Source: Scytonema hofmannii PCC 7110
GTDB taxonomy: Bacteria > Cyanobacteriota > Cyanobacteriia > Cyanobacteriales > Nostocaceae
DNA length: 64,000 bases
Assembly: GCF_000346485.2 (NCBI RefSeq)
Contig: NZ_KQ976354.1
Span: 3,227,421-3,291,420, forward strand
Direction: 5' to 3'
Part shown: in pieces, positions 8,089 to 16,025 of the stretch
How the letters are laid out: each line of letters opens with the position of its first letter
Numbering within the stretch: position 1 is the first letter of the stretch
Notes under the pieces: model-generated
What the model saw: the letters and a program-made list of their open reading frames with translations, nothing else
What the model was told of the DNA's origin: nothing
Database searches by the model: none
Translations under genes and position numbers: made by a program

Positions 8089-8451
8089 TTGCGAGTTTCT
8101 ACCGTTATATTGTTGTTTACTAGAACTGTTGGTGCTAAGTACACAAGGGGGGATGCAGATTTAATATTGTTTAATGAGCTAGCCGTTGCTCTCTTATCCT
8201 TGGGAATGGACGGAACCAAATATATTGCAATCATAGACTACGCTTTAGAACTTTGGCAGAGGTTTGCTGCTCCGAAAAAAGTTGATTGGCTACTTGACTT
8301 CATTGATGTGTTGGTATTGTATCCTTGCCCAGCCAAAGAGAAACGCGAACAACTCCTATTTGCAGCAGCTGACACTTTACGTCGATTTGCAGGACGTATT
8401 GATGAAACACAATGGAGAATCTTTCGTTCTTTAATTAAAGACTTAACATAG
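8089..8451 (+). CDS. Hypothetical protein, possibly the C-terminal remnant of a longer one
   Basis: The clear coding part reads from a TTG at 8089 to 8451 (120 residues), helical in character (FNELAVALLSLGMDGTKYI, WLLDFIDVLVLYP, LFAAADTLRRFAGRI). The same frame stays open back to 7981 without ATG, GTG or a ribosome site, and its peptide there is also protein-like (LLAGIFPEGRAISPL). This suggests that the 5' end was lost, perhaps when the adjacent DUF262 gene arrived. I do not recognise a family. Confidence 0.45.
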   Translation: MRVSTVILLFTRTVGAKYTRGDADLILFNELAVALLSLGMDGTKYIAIIDYALELWQRFAAPKKVDWLLDFIDVLVLYPCPAKEKREQLLFAAADTLRRFAGRIDETQWRIFRSLIKDLT

Positions 8452-8629
8452 GTTGTCTTCAAAAATCTCTCCTGATACCGATTCTCGCATTGCCGCAATC
8501 AATAGCAAGGGAAAGTTTACCATTTAGCAGGAAAGTTTCTTATTCTTATTGGATCGAGTTTTAAACATTGTTGTTATGATTAATGATGAATGATGCGCGT
8601 ATTGTTATCAGCATTTTAGAACATAATTT

Positions 8630-8881
8630 ATGTCGGAAATCACAATTAACTTACCCGAAGAAGTTTTTAGCGCACGCCGCCTTCCTCCAGCAGAATTTGT
8701 GCGCGAGATGCGTTTAGCTGCGGCAATTTATTGGTATCAAAAGCAGGAAATGTCAATGGAAAAAGCTGCTTCCGTTGCCGGATTAAACCGTAGAGACTTT
8801 CTTGACGCCTTGAACCGCGAAAAAGTCGATGTTTTTGCTGTTGATTTTGAAGATTTACAACGTGAGTTAAACCGTGACTGA
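8630..8881 (+). CDS. UPF0175-family antitoxin-like protein
   Basis: A protein of 83 residues with the UPF0175 pattern: an N-terminal ribbon (SEITINLPEEVF), a helix FVREMRLAAAIYWYQKQEMS, and the helix-turn-helix-like MEKAASVAGLNRRDFLDALN. Members usually sit directly before a PIN-domain (DUF3368) toxin and are taken as antitoxins that bind the toxin and the operator. Here the toxin frame begins at a GTG overlapping the antitoxin's end (8874), but it is broken. The antitoxin itself looks complete. Confidence 0.88.
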   Translation: MSEITINLPEEVFSARRLPPAEFVREMRLAAAIYWYQKQEMSMEKAASVAGLNRRDFLDALNREKVDVFAVDFEDLQRELNRD

Positions 8882-8998
8882 AGTTCCTGCTATAAACACA
8901 TCTCCTCTAATTTTTTTACCAAAGGTGGCTTTGAAAGCTTGTTACAAATAGTGAGTTCACAAATTATTGTACCTGCTGCTGTAGCAGTATTTTGCTGA
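8874..8998 (+). pseudogene. Frameshifted, truncated PIN (DUF3368-like) toxin
   Basis: From the GTG at 8874 the frame reads VTEVPAINTSPLIFLPKVAL, the usual start of DUF3368 PIN toxins including the first catalytic aspartate site (here INTSPLIFL). It hits a stop at 8949. The next phase continues the same protein (LLQIVSSQIIVPAAVAVFC) from 8939 to a stop at 8996. So about 40 of some 150 residues survive, split by a frameshift near 8937. The rest is replaced by the oppositely oriented xisI remnant. Confidence 0.7.
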
Positions 8999-9210
8999 AT
9001 CCAGATTTTTTCATTTTTGATGTCTAAATGCATGATTGGTCTATAAACTCGATTGTTTTTGTTCCACCCTACACTGATAATTTGATAGCGATCGCGTTCC
9101 GTATCAAAAATTTCTTCGACCTCAACCTCTCCTTAACTGGGCTTGTATTGCTGTGAGTATTTAGTCAGTAATTTCTTGATTATGTCCCGATATTTCTCTA
9201 AGGTAGCCAT
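8990..9210 (-). pseudogene. xisI: xisI-like (fdxN element excision controlling factor) remnant
   Basis: Reading the minus strand from ATG at 9210 gives MATLEKYRDIIKKLLTKYSQ, then QYKPS, a TAA at 9135-9133, and without frame change GEVEVEEIFDTERDRYQIIS, VGWNKNNRVYR, LDIKNEKIWIQQ. This is the XisI pattern for the first two-thirds of the protein. An in-frame stop at codon 26 and loss of the C-terminal third show that it is dead. XisH/XisI were first linked to excision of the fdxN element in heterocysts, but the family is widespread in filamentous cyanobacteria, probably as mobile or toxin-like pairs. No xisH lies upstream. Confidence 0.8.
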
Positions 9211-9278
9211 TGCACTATTTCCTCCCGCTCAACGTTATAAATCATAATAATAAAGCATATATGTATTTGGAGCTAGCA

Positions 9279-10526
9279 ATGCAAACTTTAGGGAAAGCCA
9301 TCGTTCCGACAATGCCAAAGGTAATTGTGATTGGGGGTGGAATAGGTGGTTTGACTTTAGCCCGTGCGTGTCTTGACGTGGGAATTGAAGTTAAGGTGTA
9401 CGAAAAGCGCCAACTTGATACCATGTTATCTGGACCTGGAGGTATATTTATTCAGCGTAATGCCATGCGGGTTTACCGCCTTCTGTGGGGAGGCAAGATT
9501 TTCAACCGTTTTTACGAACAAGGAGGCAAAATTTTAAAGGGCGGATTCTCTAGTAAAACAGGAGATCCTTTATACATTAACTCCCCAGAATTTGTTGGCG
9601 AACAAGATTTAGGTGTATGTCTTCTCAGACCCGAACTGCAACAGATTTTATATGAAGCTTTACCTCAGGGAACAGTGCAAACTGGTATCGCCTTTAAAAG
9701 CTTTGAAGATACTGGGGATAGTGTAAAGATTTACTTTCAAGATGGAAGTACAGAGATTGGAGACATTTTAGTAGGTGCTGATGGTTTGTACTCAAAGGTG
9801 CGTGCTTGTCTTGACGGTAAAGAGCTTCTAGAAGATCCGGTTTACAGTGGGATGTGTTGTTGGAGGGGATATTTTGACAGAGGGAACATACCGCTAGATC
9901 CACAATATAGTTGGATGGAATACTGGGGTCGGGGAAATCGTTTTGGCTATTTTGATGTTGGAGGAGGTCGATTTTCCTTCTATGCTTTTAACAACAGCAA
10001 AGTTGCTGTTAATGATGATGCAGTTGGCGGCTCCATCCAAGCGTTACGGCAAATTTTTTCTGATTATGCCCAACCAGTACCAGCTATTATTGAGACTTTA
10101 GATAACAAGAAGATTTACCGAGATGATATTTTTGACAGGGAACCTTTAAGTACTGAGTGGGGAAAAGGTCGGGTGACCTTAATTGGAGATGCGGCTCATC
10201 CGGTACAACCAAATCTAGGTCAGGGTGGCTGTATGGCAGTGGAAGACGCTTTTGAAATCGCTAAGTTACTAACTCTCAGTGTTAACCACGAGCAAATTCC
10301 TTCTCTACTGCGTCAGTATGAACGCAGCCGCAGCCAAAGGGTAACTCGCGTCTTCAATGTATCCCGCCAAGTAGGTACGCTTGGTCAAACTAACTCTTCT
10401 ATAGGATGTTTTTTTCGCAACTGGGTTTACAAGCTCACTCCTAGGTGGTTAGCTGATTTGCAATTTAAATGGTTATTTGATTACCAACCTTCATGGGAAA
10501 AGGTAGTATCTCAACCTGATATATAA
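9279..10526 (+). CDS. FAD-dependent monooxygenase (UbiH/epoxidase-like)
   Basis: A protein of 415 residues when started at the ATG (9279) that follows ggag with a six-base spacer. The frame is open from a TTG at 9210, but those codons overlap the xisI remnant start. The N-terminal Rossmann motif VIVIGGGIGGLTLA, the internal DG motif ILVGADGLYSKVR, and the second FAD motif VTLIGDAAHPVQPNLGQGG define the p-hydroxybenzoate hydroxylase fold. The family inserts oxygen using FAD and NAD(P)H; members act on ubiquinone precursors, carotenoids or secondary metabolites. There is no signal peptide. The substrate is unknown and no biosynthetic neighbours are present. Confidence 0.88.
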   Translation: MQTLGKAIVPTMPKVIVIGGGIGGLTLARACLDVGIEVKVYEKRQLDTMLSGPGGIFIQRNAMRVYRLLWGGKIFNRFYEQGGKILKGGFSSKTGDPLYINSPEFVGEQDLGVCLLRPELQQILYEALPQGTVQTGIAFKSFEDTGDSVKIYFQDGSTEIGDILVGADGLYSKVRACLDGKELLEDPVYSGMCCWRGYFDRGNIPLDPQYSWMEYWGRGNRFGYFDVGGGRFSFYAFNNSKVAVNDDAVGGSIQALRQIFSDYAQPVPAIIETLDNKKIYRDDIFDREPLSTEWGKGRVTLIGDAAHPVQPNLGQGGCMAVEDAFEIAKLLTLSVNHEQIPSLLRQYERSRSQRVTRVFNVSRQVGTLGQTNSSIGCFFRNWVYKLTPRWLADLQFKWLFDYQPSWEKVVSQPDI

Positions 10527-10642
10527 TTTTTAGGTTTTTAAGGGGGATCGGAATTTGCAACTGAAATAGACAGTAAGCACCCGCTCGCTCTCCAATCCCC
10601 ATACGCGATCGCCTATTATAATGCGTGCGAGCGATCTCCAAA

Positions 10643-11425
10643 CTAGGAACAAGATACGAGGTGACTGGGTTCCTTTTTTGTACGAACCAATACATTAGTT
10701 TCCTTCAAATTTTGTCTGTGTTGATCCCAAGCTTTTGGCATTTCATCCCAAATTTGCCCCTCCAGAAGTCGCCCTCCAGCTTTAGGTGTCCGACCACCAA
10801 CTTGCTTAAAGAAAAATGCTACTTCAGCAGCTTTGCACTGATCTCGAATGCTTTGCACCCACTCTATTTTCATAGGGCGGTGTTTTGTTCCTGATTCTCC
10901 CCCAACAATGACCCAATCAATATCAGTTAAATCAATTGTTAAAGAACTTAAGAGAGGTTCACATGATAAAAACCGCACTTTGGCTGGTACTTGTCGTAAG
11001 TAGTCAACACGGTGAACATAATGCTGATTTTCTACGGACACTCCCATCCATACATTATCAAACCATTCTAATTCAGGTGCTAGCTGCAGTAATCGTTCGT
11101 GCCTTTTAGTCAAGATTTGATATATATGTCTTGGTGTTTGTCGAATGACTTCAAAAATTTCTTTAATAAATGAAAGTGGTACTTCTTCATGAAAAAGGTC
11201 ACTCATGGAGTTGACAAAAATACGGCTTGGAGTACGCCAATGAAATGGTTCTTGCAAACGATTGGGGTGCAGCGTTAATTCAAATCCTTGAGGAAAATTT
11301 TTACTAAAACGTTTTGTGAGTGCTTCAGCATAACAGTGCGTACACCCTGGACTTACTTTGTCGCAACCAGTTGTGGGATTCCACGTTCTATCAGTCCACT
11401 CTATACCTGTGTTTGTACTAGCCAT
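10643..11425 (-). CDS. Phage Gp37/Gp68-like protein (DUF5131)
   Basis: A protein of 260 residues that opens with GIEWTDRTWNPTTGCDKVSP, followed by GCTHCYAE, a three-cysteine cluster (C, C, C with CxxC spacing) typical of this family. Then come FVNSMSDLFHE, QILTKRHERL, VWMGVSVENQ, FLSCEPLL and WVIVGGESG, all family blocks. The layout is radical-SAM-like, but the activity is not established. The family is named after mycobacteriophage genes and often lies beside a three-Cys-motif partner protein (TcmP) or DNA-modification genes. None is visible here, so this copy seems isolated. The start ATG is at 11425. Confidence 0.85.
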   Translation of the reverse strand: MASTNTGIEWTDRTWNPTTGCDKVSPGCTHCYAEALTKRFSKNFPQGFELTLHPNRLQEPFHWRTPSRIFVNSMSDLFHEEVPLSFIKEIFEVIRQTPRHIYQILTKRHERLLQLAPELEWFDNVWMGVSVENQHYVHRVDYLRQVPAKVRFLSCEPLLSSLTIDLTDIDWVIVGGESGTKHRPMKIEWVQSIRDQCKAAEVAFFFKQVGGRTPKAGGRLLEGQIWDEMPKAWDQHRQNLKETNVLVRTKKEPSHLVSCS

Positions 11426-11721
11426 ATAATCAGCCTGCTATCAGATGGTTAAACAAGTTTATTTTTTGGAAAAAACATATTCAAGTAGATGCGACGAATC
11501 TAATAAACTTATCCGAGAATTAGGTTTTCATCCTTGATTTACAAATCTTCTAGGTTAATTAACAGATAAGTCCTATCTTGAATTCAGAACATTAGTACTA
11601 TACTGTATAACTTACCTTATGTAACTCAGAAATACAACAAACTTGATTTACGTTGCGAGCGCTAACATCAAAGTTTTTGAAATGAAAATTTGTCTCAAGG
11701 ATAAGCGGTTGATAGACGGCA

Positions 11722-11946
11722 CTATAGGATTTGGAAGAGTTGCTCGAACGTTTTTGGATTTGGAAGAGGTTCGCCATTTTCCAAAGCTGTTTCGATTAAC
11801 AGATCTAGCACTTCTCGAGCATTTTTAAGAGCTTCTTCGTAAGTATCTCCATGAGTGCAAGGCTGCATAACGTTAGTAAACTCTGCCAGTAAAACTACAT
11901 AGCATTGGTCTTCCTCTGACCATTGAACGGCGATCGCGTATTTCAT
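11722..11946 (-). CDS. HicB-like protein, apparently orphan antitoxin
   Basis: A protein of 74 residues: MKYAIAVQWSEEDQCYVVLL forms the HicB partial RNase H fold (beta-beta-alpha), then THGDTYEEALKNAREVLDLL is the usual helix. There is no C-terminal DNA-binding domain. HicB normally neutralises the small HicA mRNA interferase encoded next to it. I find no HicA-like frame in the 296 bases downstream or the 300 bases upstream, so this copy is solitary or belongs to the short cyanobacterial HicB-only group. Confidence 0.8.
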   Translation of the reverse strand: MKYAIAVQWSEEDQCYVVLLAEFTNVMQPCTHGDTYEEALKNAREVLDLLIETALENGEPLPNPKTFEQLFQIL

Positions 11947-12073
11947 GTTTCAGTCTACAGTACGGGAACAGTATAGCAGCGAATCCCATACACTTAAAAT
12001 TTTTTAAATATCCTCTCGAATGCGTTTAGACATCTCCAGAAATTACAGCGATTTTCAAATTAATAGACCATAT

Positions 12074-12138
12074 CTTGTGGAGCTGGCGTCCTCGCCTGCT
12101 CTCTTGTCTAGAACGGGCGGGGACGCCCGTACCACAAG
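12074..12138. repeat. Interspersed hairpin repeat (cttgtgg ... ccacaag family)
   Basis: cttgtgg at 12074 and ccacaag ending at 12138 bound a GC-rich palindrome with a core of gaacgggcggggacgcccgt. It is the same family as 23751-23813 and 39096-39159. Open frames crossing it on either strand are artefacts of its composition. It lies between convergent or independent genes and has no coding content. The rest of 11947-12264 holds only a gtcactg heptamer run (12236-12260) beside the priA stop. Confidence 0.75.
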
Positions 12139-12264
12139 AGCATAGTATGGTTCTAGACCTTGAAAACTGCTGTAATTGTGCATCATCTACAACCTTTGTA
12201 GAGACTAAGCATGGCGCGTCTTTACATTGTTTTTTGGTCACTGGTCACTGGTCACTGATCACTG

Positions 12265-15063
12265 CTAACCCATCATATTTAAGGGATCGACATCAATTGT
12301 GAAACTGACTGACTTTTGACGGCAAAGTTTATCTATTTCCTCCCAGTATGGTAGATATGGGGGTGTTTCAGGAGCAAGCTTTAGCAAAATTTGCCAACGG
12401 TAACGGTTGGCTACTCGTAAAATAGTGGCTGGGACTGGTCCTAAAATCTCTAACCCTTCTTGTTGGGGCAAAATTGCTGCTACGACTTGTGCTGTATTCT
12501 CAACTTGAATTGGGTCGGTACTGCTTAAGCGTAATAAAATTAACCTTCCATAGGGTGGATAATTCAGCGCTTGCCGTTGTTCTAGTTCTTCATTTATAAA
12601 GGAATGGTAATCGTGATGTTTTACTGCTTCAATTACGGGATGTTCTGGGGTGTATGTTTGAACAATGACTCTTCCCGGTTCTTCTCCCCTACCAGCACGC
12701 CCTGCAACCTGAGTCAGTGTTTGAAATGCTCGTTCGCTGGCGCGATAATCTGATAAATGTAGCAACCCATCTGCAGAAACAACTCCCACGAGTGTGACTT
12801 GAGGCAAATCTAAACCTTTGGTTAGCATTTGCGTACCTACCAACAAATCTGCTTCTCCATTGGCAAATTGGGTGATGAGGGTGCGGTGTGCGCCTTTGTT
12901 TCTCGTTGTGTCGCTATCAAAGCGGATGCAGCCCAAGTCTGGAAATTGTTTGGCTAATTCTTCCTCTACTTTTTGGGTTCCACTCCCAAAGTATTTCAAA
13001 TAGGGAGAACTGCATTCCGGACAGCTTCGGGGATGCGATCGCGTGTAATTACAATAATGACACCGCAAGACTTGCATTGTCTCTTCTGTGTAATGGTACG
13101 CCAGCGATACATCACAGTGAGGGCATTCCATAACGAATCCACAACTCCGACAAGACACAAAAGTACTGTGTCCCCGTCGATGAATAAATAAAATTCCTTG
13201 TTGGTTGCGTTCTTTCAGTTGCTGGAGCGCTTTTTGCAAGGAACGACTAAATATGGAACGATTTCCCTCTTGCAATTCTCGCCGCATATCCACAACTTCC
13301 ACGGGTGGTAAAGGGCGGGCGTTGATACGTTGGGGGAGGGAGAGGTAGTGGGTAGGGAGTGGGGAGTGGGGAAGGTGGGGCCCCCTCTGGGGATAAGGGG
13401 TAATGGGGAGTAGGGGGGGAGGGGGGGACAATTCTACCTTGTCTCTAACATCTACCCAAGTCTCTAAAGAAGGTGTTGCGGAACCGAGAATGAGGGGACA
13501 GTTTTCTAATTCTGCTCTCCAAGCCGCGACGGTGCGGGCGTGGTAGGTTGGGGCGGGAGAATCTTGCTTGAAACTGCTGTCGTGTTCTTCATCTAGGATG
13601 ATTATGCCTAAGTTTGGCAATGGGGCGAATATGGCGCTTCTCGTACCTATGACAATTTGGGGTACTCCTGCTAGCATCAGCCGCCAAGTGTCGTATCTTT
13701 CTCCTGCAGAAAGAGCGCTATGGTAAACGAGTACGGGTGAAGCTCCGTTGACTCCTACACCAAAACGAGCGCGAAAACGGTCGGTTAACTGCGGCGTGAG
13801 TCCAATTTCAGGGACTAAAACAAGGGCTGATTTTCCCTGCGCTAATAAAGGAGCGATCGCCTGCAAATAAATCTCTGTTTTTCCGGAACCTGTGACTCCG
13901 TGTAGGAGTACTTTAGCATATCCGTTCAAACGAGCGATCGCCTCTAACGCTTTTGACTGATCGGGTGTTAATATCTTACTTTGTTCTTTTCCTAGCATCC
14001 CCCCTGGCGTAGAAGAACTTTCTGTTCGCAATACCTCCCTTTCTTGGATGACAACGTAGCCTTTTTGTTCTAGATTTTTTAGGATTGTAGAGCTTGTGTT
14101 ACAAAGTCGCAACAATTCATTTTGCCACAATTCGCCCCCTTGCCTTCGCAGGACTTCCAGTACTTCTCGTTGGCGAGGGGTTAAATCGCGGTCAAACAGA
14201 TTTCCCACTAGGGTCACTGCTTTTTCGTATTTGGGTTTAGCTAACTGTGGAGGTTCTAAATAACTTTCTACCAGACCTCGTCGCAACAATTCTTGGACTG
14301 CCTTGTGGGCGCTGGGGACTTGACGCTGAAGATATACAAAGCTATAGTCTCCATCTATTTGTTCTTGAAGAAGTTGTAATATTTGATTTGCCGTTTTATT
14401 ACTGATTTTACCTACTGACTGTTGAAAGATTAATAATGTCAGCAAGTCTTTATTCTCAATAACCTTTAGTAAATAAAAATGGAGCAGGAAAGAATGAGAC
14501 TTTTGTACATTGGTAAAAGTCAGAATTGGACGGGAAATATCTATCGGGTATTTTTCTACTAAAGTGTTTGTTTTGGTAGAAACCCCTGCACCAGCAACAG
14601 TTAAGCGAATGCGTCGCTGCGATCGCCCTAATAAGCCTGGTGGTAGAGTCATGCGAATCACTTCAATCAATCGCGTACAATAGTAAGATGCAACTCGATT
14701 CACCAGTTCTGTATATGCCAACGGAAAAAAGCCTGCGCTCACTACTTCTTCGATATCGCGAATTTTTTCCAGTGGTACATCTGCTGGAGGTTGTGTTAGA
14801 AAACGAATGGCAACTCCTCCTATCAATTGAGAACCGAATGGCACACTTAAAATATCCCCAGGTTTTACTGCCAATTGTTCTGGCACTCTATAAACGTAAA
14901 GCTCTGAACCGGATGGACTATCTACCAACACTTCTATCCAGCGATGCCTATTTATTTCTGCGTTATAGGATTTGCCTGGTTCAGCAACTGTCATAGGGAG
15001 CAAACTGACGCCATTCATATACATAATCTTTGCCTGGGAGGAGTATCGATATATTTCATCCAT
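12265..15063 (-). CDS. priA: Primosomal replication restart helicase PriA
   Basis: A protein of 932 residues, longer than the usual 730-830. It has the N-terminal DNA-binding domain (RWIEVLVDSPSGSELYVYRV), Walker A LHGVTGSGKTEIYL (about 388-401), Walker B ILDEEHD, motif III GSATPSLETW, paired zinc ligands (CRSCGFVMECPHC and CHYC...CPEC) and the lobe-2 motifs TKGLDLP and QVAGRAGRG. PriA is a 3'-5' helicase that recognises stalled forks and reloads the replisome. Between the two helicase lobes an insertion of about 30 residues (SPPPPLLPITPYPQRG, then PHLPHSPLP) is encoded by a mobile-looking repeat, in frame. The start could also be the ATG at 15027, and no good ribosome site marks either. Confidence 0.95.
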   Translation of the reverse strand: MDEIYRYSSQAKIMYMNGVSLLPMTVAEPGKSYNAEINRHRWIEVLVDSPSGSELYVYRVPEQLAVKPGDILSVPFGSQLIGGVAIRFLTQPPADVPLEKIRDIEEVVSAGFFPLAYTELVNRVASYYCTRLIEVIRMTLPPGLLGRSQRRIRLTVAGAGVSTKTNTLVEKYPIDISRPILTFTNVQKSHSFLLHFYLLKVIENKDLLTLLIFQQSVGKISNKTANQILQLLQEQIDGDYSFVYLQRQVPSAHKAVQELLRRGLVESYLEPPQLAKPKYEKAVTLVGNLFDRDLTPRQREVLEVLRRQGGELWQNELLRLCNTSSTILKNLEQKGYVVIQEREVLRTESSSTPGGMLGKEQSKILTPDQSKALEAIARLNGYAKVLLHGVTGSGKTEIYLQAIAPLLAQGKSALVLVPEIGLTPQLTDRFRARFGVGVNGASPVLVYHSALSAGERYDTWRLMLAGVPQIVIGTRSAIFAPLPNLGIIILDEEHDSSFKQDSPAPTYHARTVAAWRAELENCPLILGSATPSLETWVDVRDKVELSPPPPLLPITPYPQRGPHLPHSPLPTHYLSLPQRINARPLPPVEVVDMRRELQEGNRSIFSRSLQKALQQLKERNQQGILFIHRRGHSTFVSCRSCGFVMECPHCDVSLAYHYTEETMQVLRCHYCNYTRSHPRSCPECSSPYLKYFGSGTQKVEEELAKQFPDLGCIRFDSDTTRNKGAHRTLITQFANGEADLLVGTQMLTKGLDLPQVTLVGVVSADGLLHLSDYRASERAFQTLTQVAGRAGRGEEPGRVIVQTYTPEHPVIEAVKHHDYHSFINEELEQRQALNYPPYGRLILLRLSSTDPIQVENTAQVVAAILPQQEGLEILGPVPATILRVANRYRWQILLKLAPETPPYLPYWEEIDKLCRQKSVSFTIDVDPLNMMG
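13325..13437. repeat. Repeat inserted in frame within priA
   Basis: A G-rich block of gggagtggggagtgggg units joined to ggggccccctctggggataa and ggggagtaggggggga. The same compound (ggggataaggggtaatgggg on one strand, ccccttatccccagaggggg on the other) recurs at 28755-28855 in cheA. Here it adds about 30 codons to priA without breaking the frame. Confidence 0.8.
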
Positions 15064-16025
15064 TTGTTTGTCTATCTTAACCTTGCCAACTGACTTTAAC
15101 TGTTTGCTACCCTTTCATCAAAAATGTAATTAGCAATACTGTCCTAAGACATAATACTTGATAAGTTTCCTCTTATGTAATCCGGTAGATAAATTCATCT
15201 CAACTTTAGATAGCGGTAAATAAACGGATGCCAGTTCAGATAAAAATAGGCAATCTCCACTTTTTTCGCTTAATTTTCTCCGGATACTAAATGGAAAAGA
15301 AGCCTTTTCCCCCTATTGATAGATATTCAACCCATGGAGTCTGTGAGATCCTTTATCAGAGAAGACATTGCTAAAGTTTTTACCTGTCAATTTGGTGCCA
15401 TCTGGGGAAAACTAACAGCAATGTATAACCCCGCAGCAAGAAGTTAGATATCTGATGGTGGCTACCAGTGCATAAAAAGTCAACATTTTTAGAAAATCAT
15501 ATGAAGATTTAAGGATTGACGTGCAAAAGATAAATTATGTAAAAATAAAAAAAATTTAATTGAGAGGGGGTTTGAAATAGCTTCTTTTTAAGAAAAGATA
15601 AGAAAGATATATGTCACTGGTCTGACGGAATATCTATAAAGGGCAATAGCGAAATAAGTTGAAGAAAGTATCTATTTGTAACCAAAAGATGAAGACAACT
15701 CTAGGGTTTAAGTGTTAAAGATGAAGTATGAAATAAGCGTTGTCAATTCAAAAAACAGTTTGTATGCTAGTGTTCCCTATATATTCTTCATACTTCAACC
15801 TCGTTCCCTACCTCTGACGCCCCTGCTAGAGTTTTGATCTCAAACACTTTAACTAAAGAGGGAAGTTTTGGTAATGACAAGTAGATACTTAACTTTTACC
15901 AACGATATAGATACTGGTAAGGCTATATATTTTGCACTTAAAACTCCCCCTAAGTGCATATCTCACTGAAAAAAGAGAACAAGCATTTCTAAAGCATCTG
16001 TCACTATCACGCTAATTATGTACCT
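15064..16025. other. Long intergenic region upstream of the sigma factor gene
   Basis: About 960 bases between the divergent priA and sigma genes, so it should hold both promoters. It contains a 37-codon frame (15334-15447) with no ribosome site, which I do not trust, and a 31-codon frame at 15874-15969. A hairpin, tgcactta (15933-15940) paired with taagtgca (15951-15958), lies 68 bases before the sigma start. Otherwise I see no repeats or gene remains. Confidence 0.5.
15874..15969 (+). CDS. Possible leader peptide ahead of the sigma factor gene
   Basis: ATG at 15874, preceded by gagggaag about ten bases upstream, opens a 31-codon frame (MTSRYLTFTNDIDTGKAIYF and 11 more residues) that ends 56 bases before the sigma gene. 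The hairpin at 15933-15958 overlaps its end. Position and ribosome site make a regulatory leader possible; the peptide itself is not recognised. Confidence 0.25.
   Translation: MTSRYLTFTNDIDTGKAIYFALKTPPKCISH

Noticed and set aside
12026-12302. Frames on both strands around 12.1 kb
   Set aside because: They run through the cttgtgg hairpin repeat and the gtcactg heptamers; no protein-like composition.
15334-15447. 37-codon frame upstream of the sigma gene
   Set aside because: No ribosome site and no recognisable composition; probably chance in a 960-base gap.
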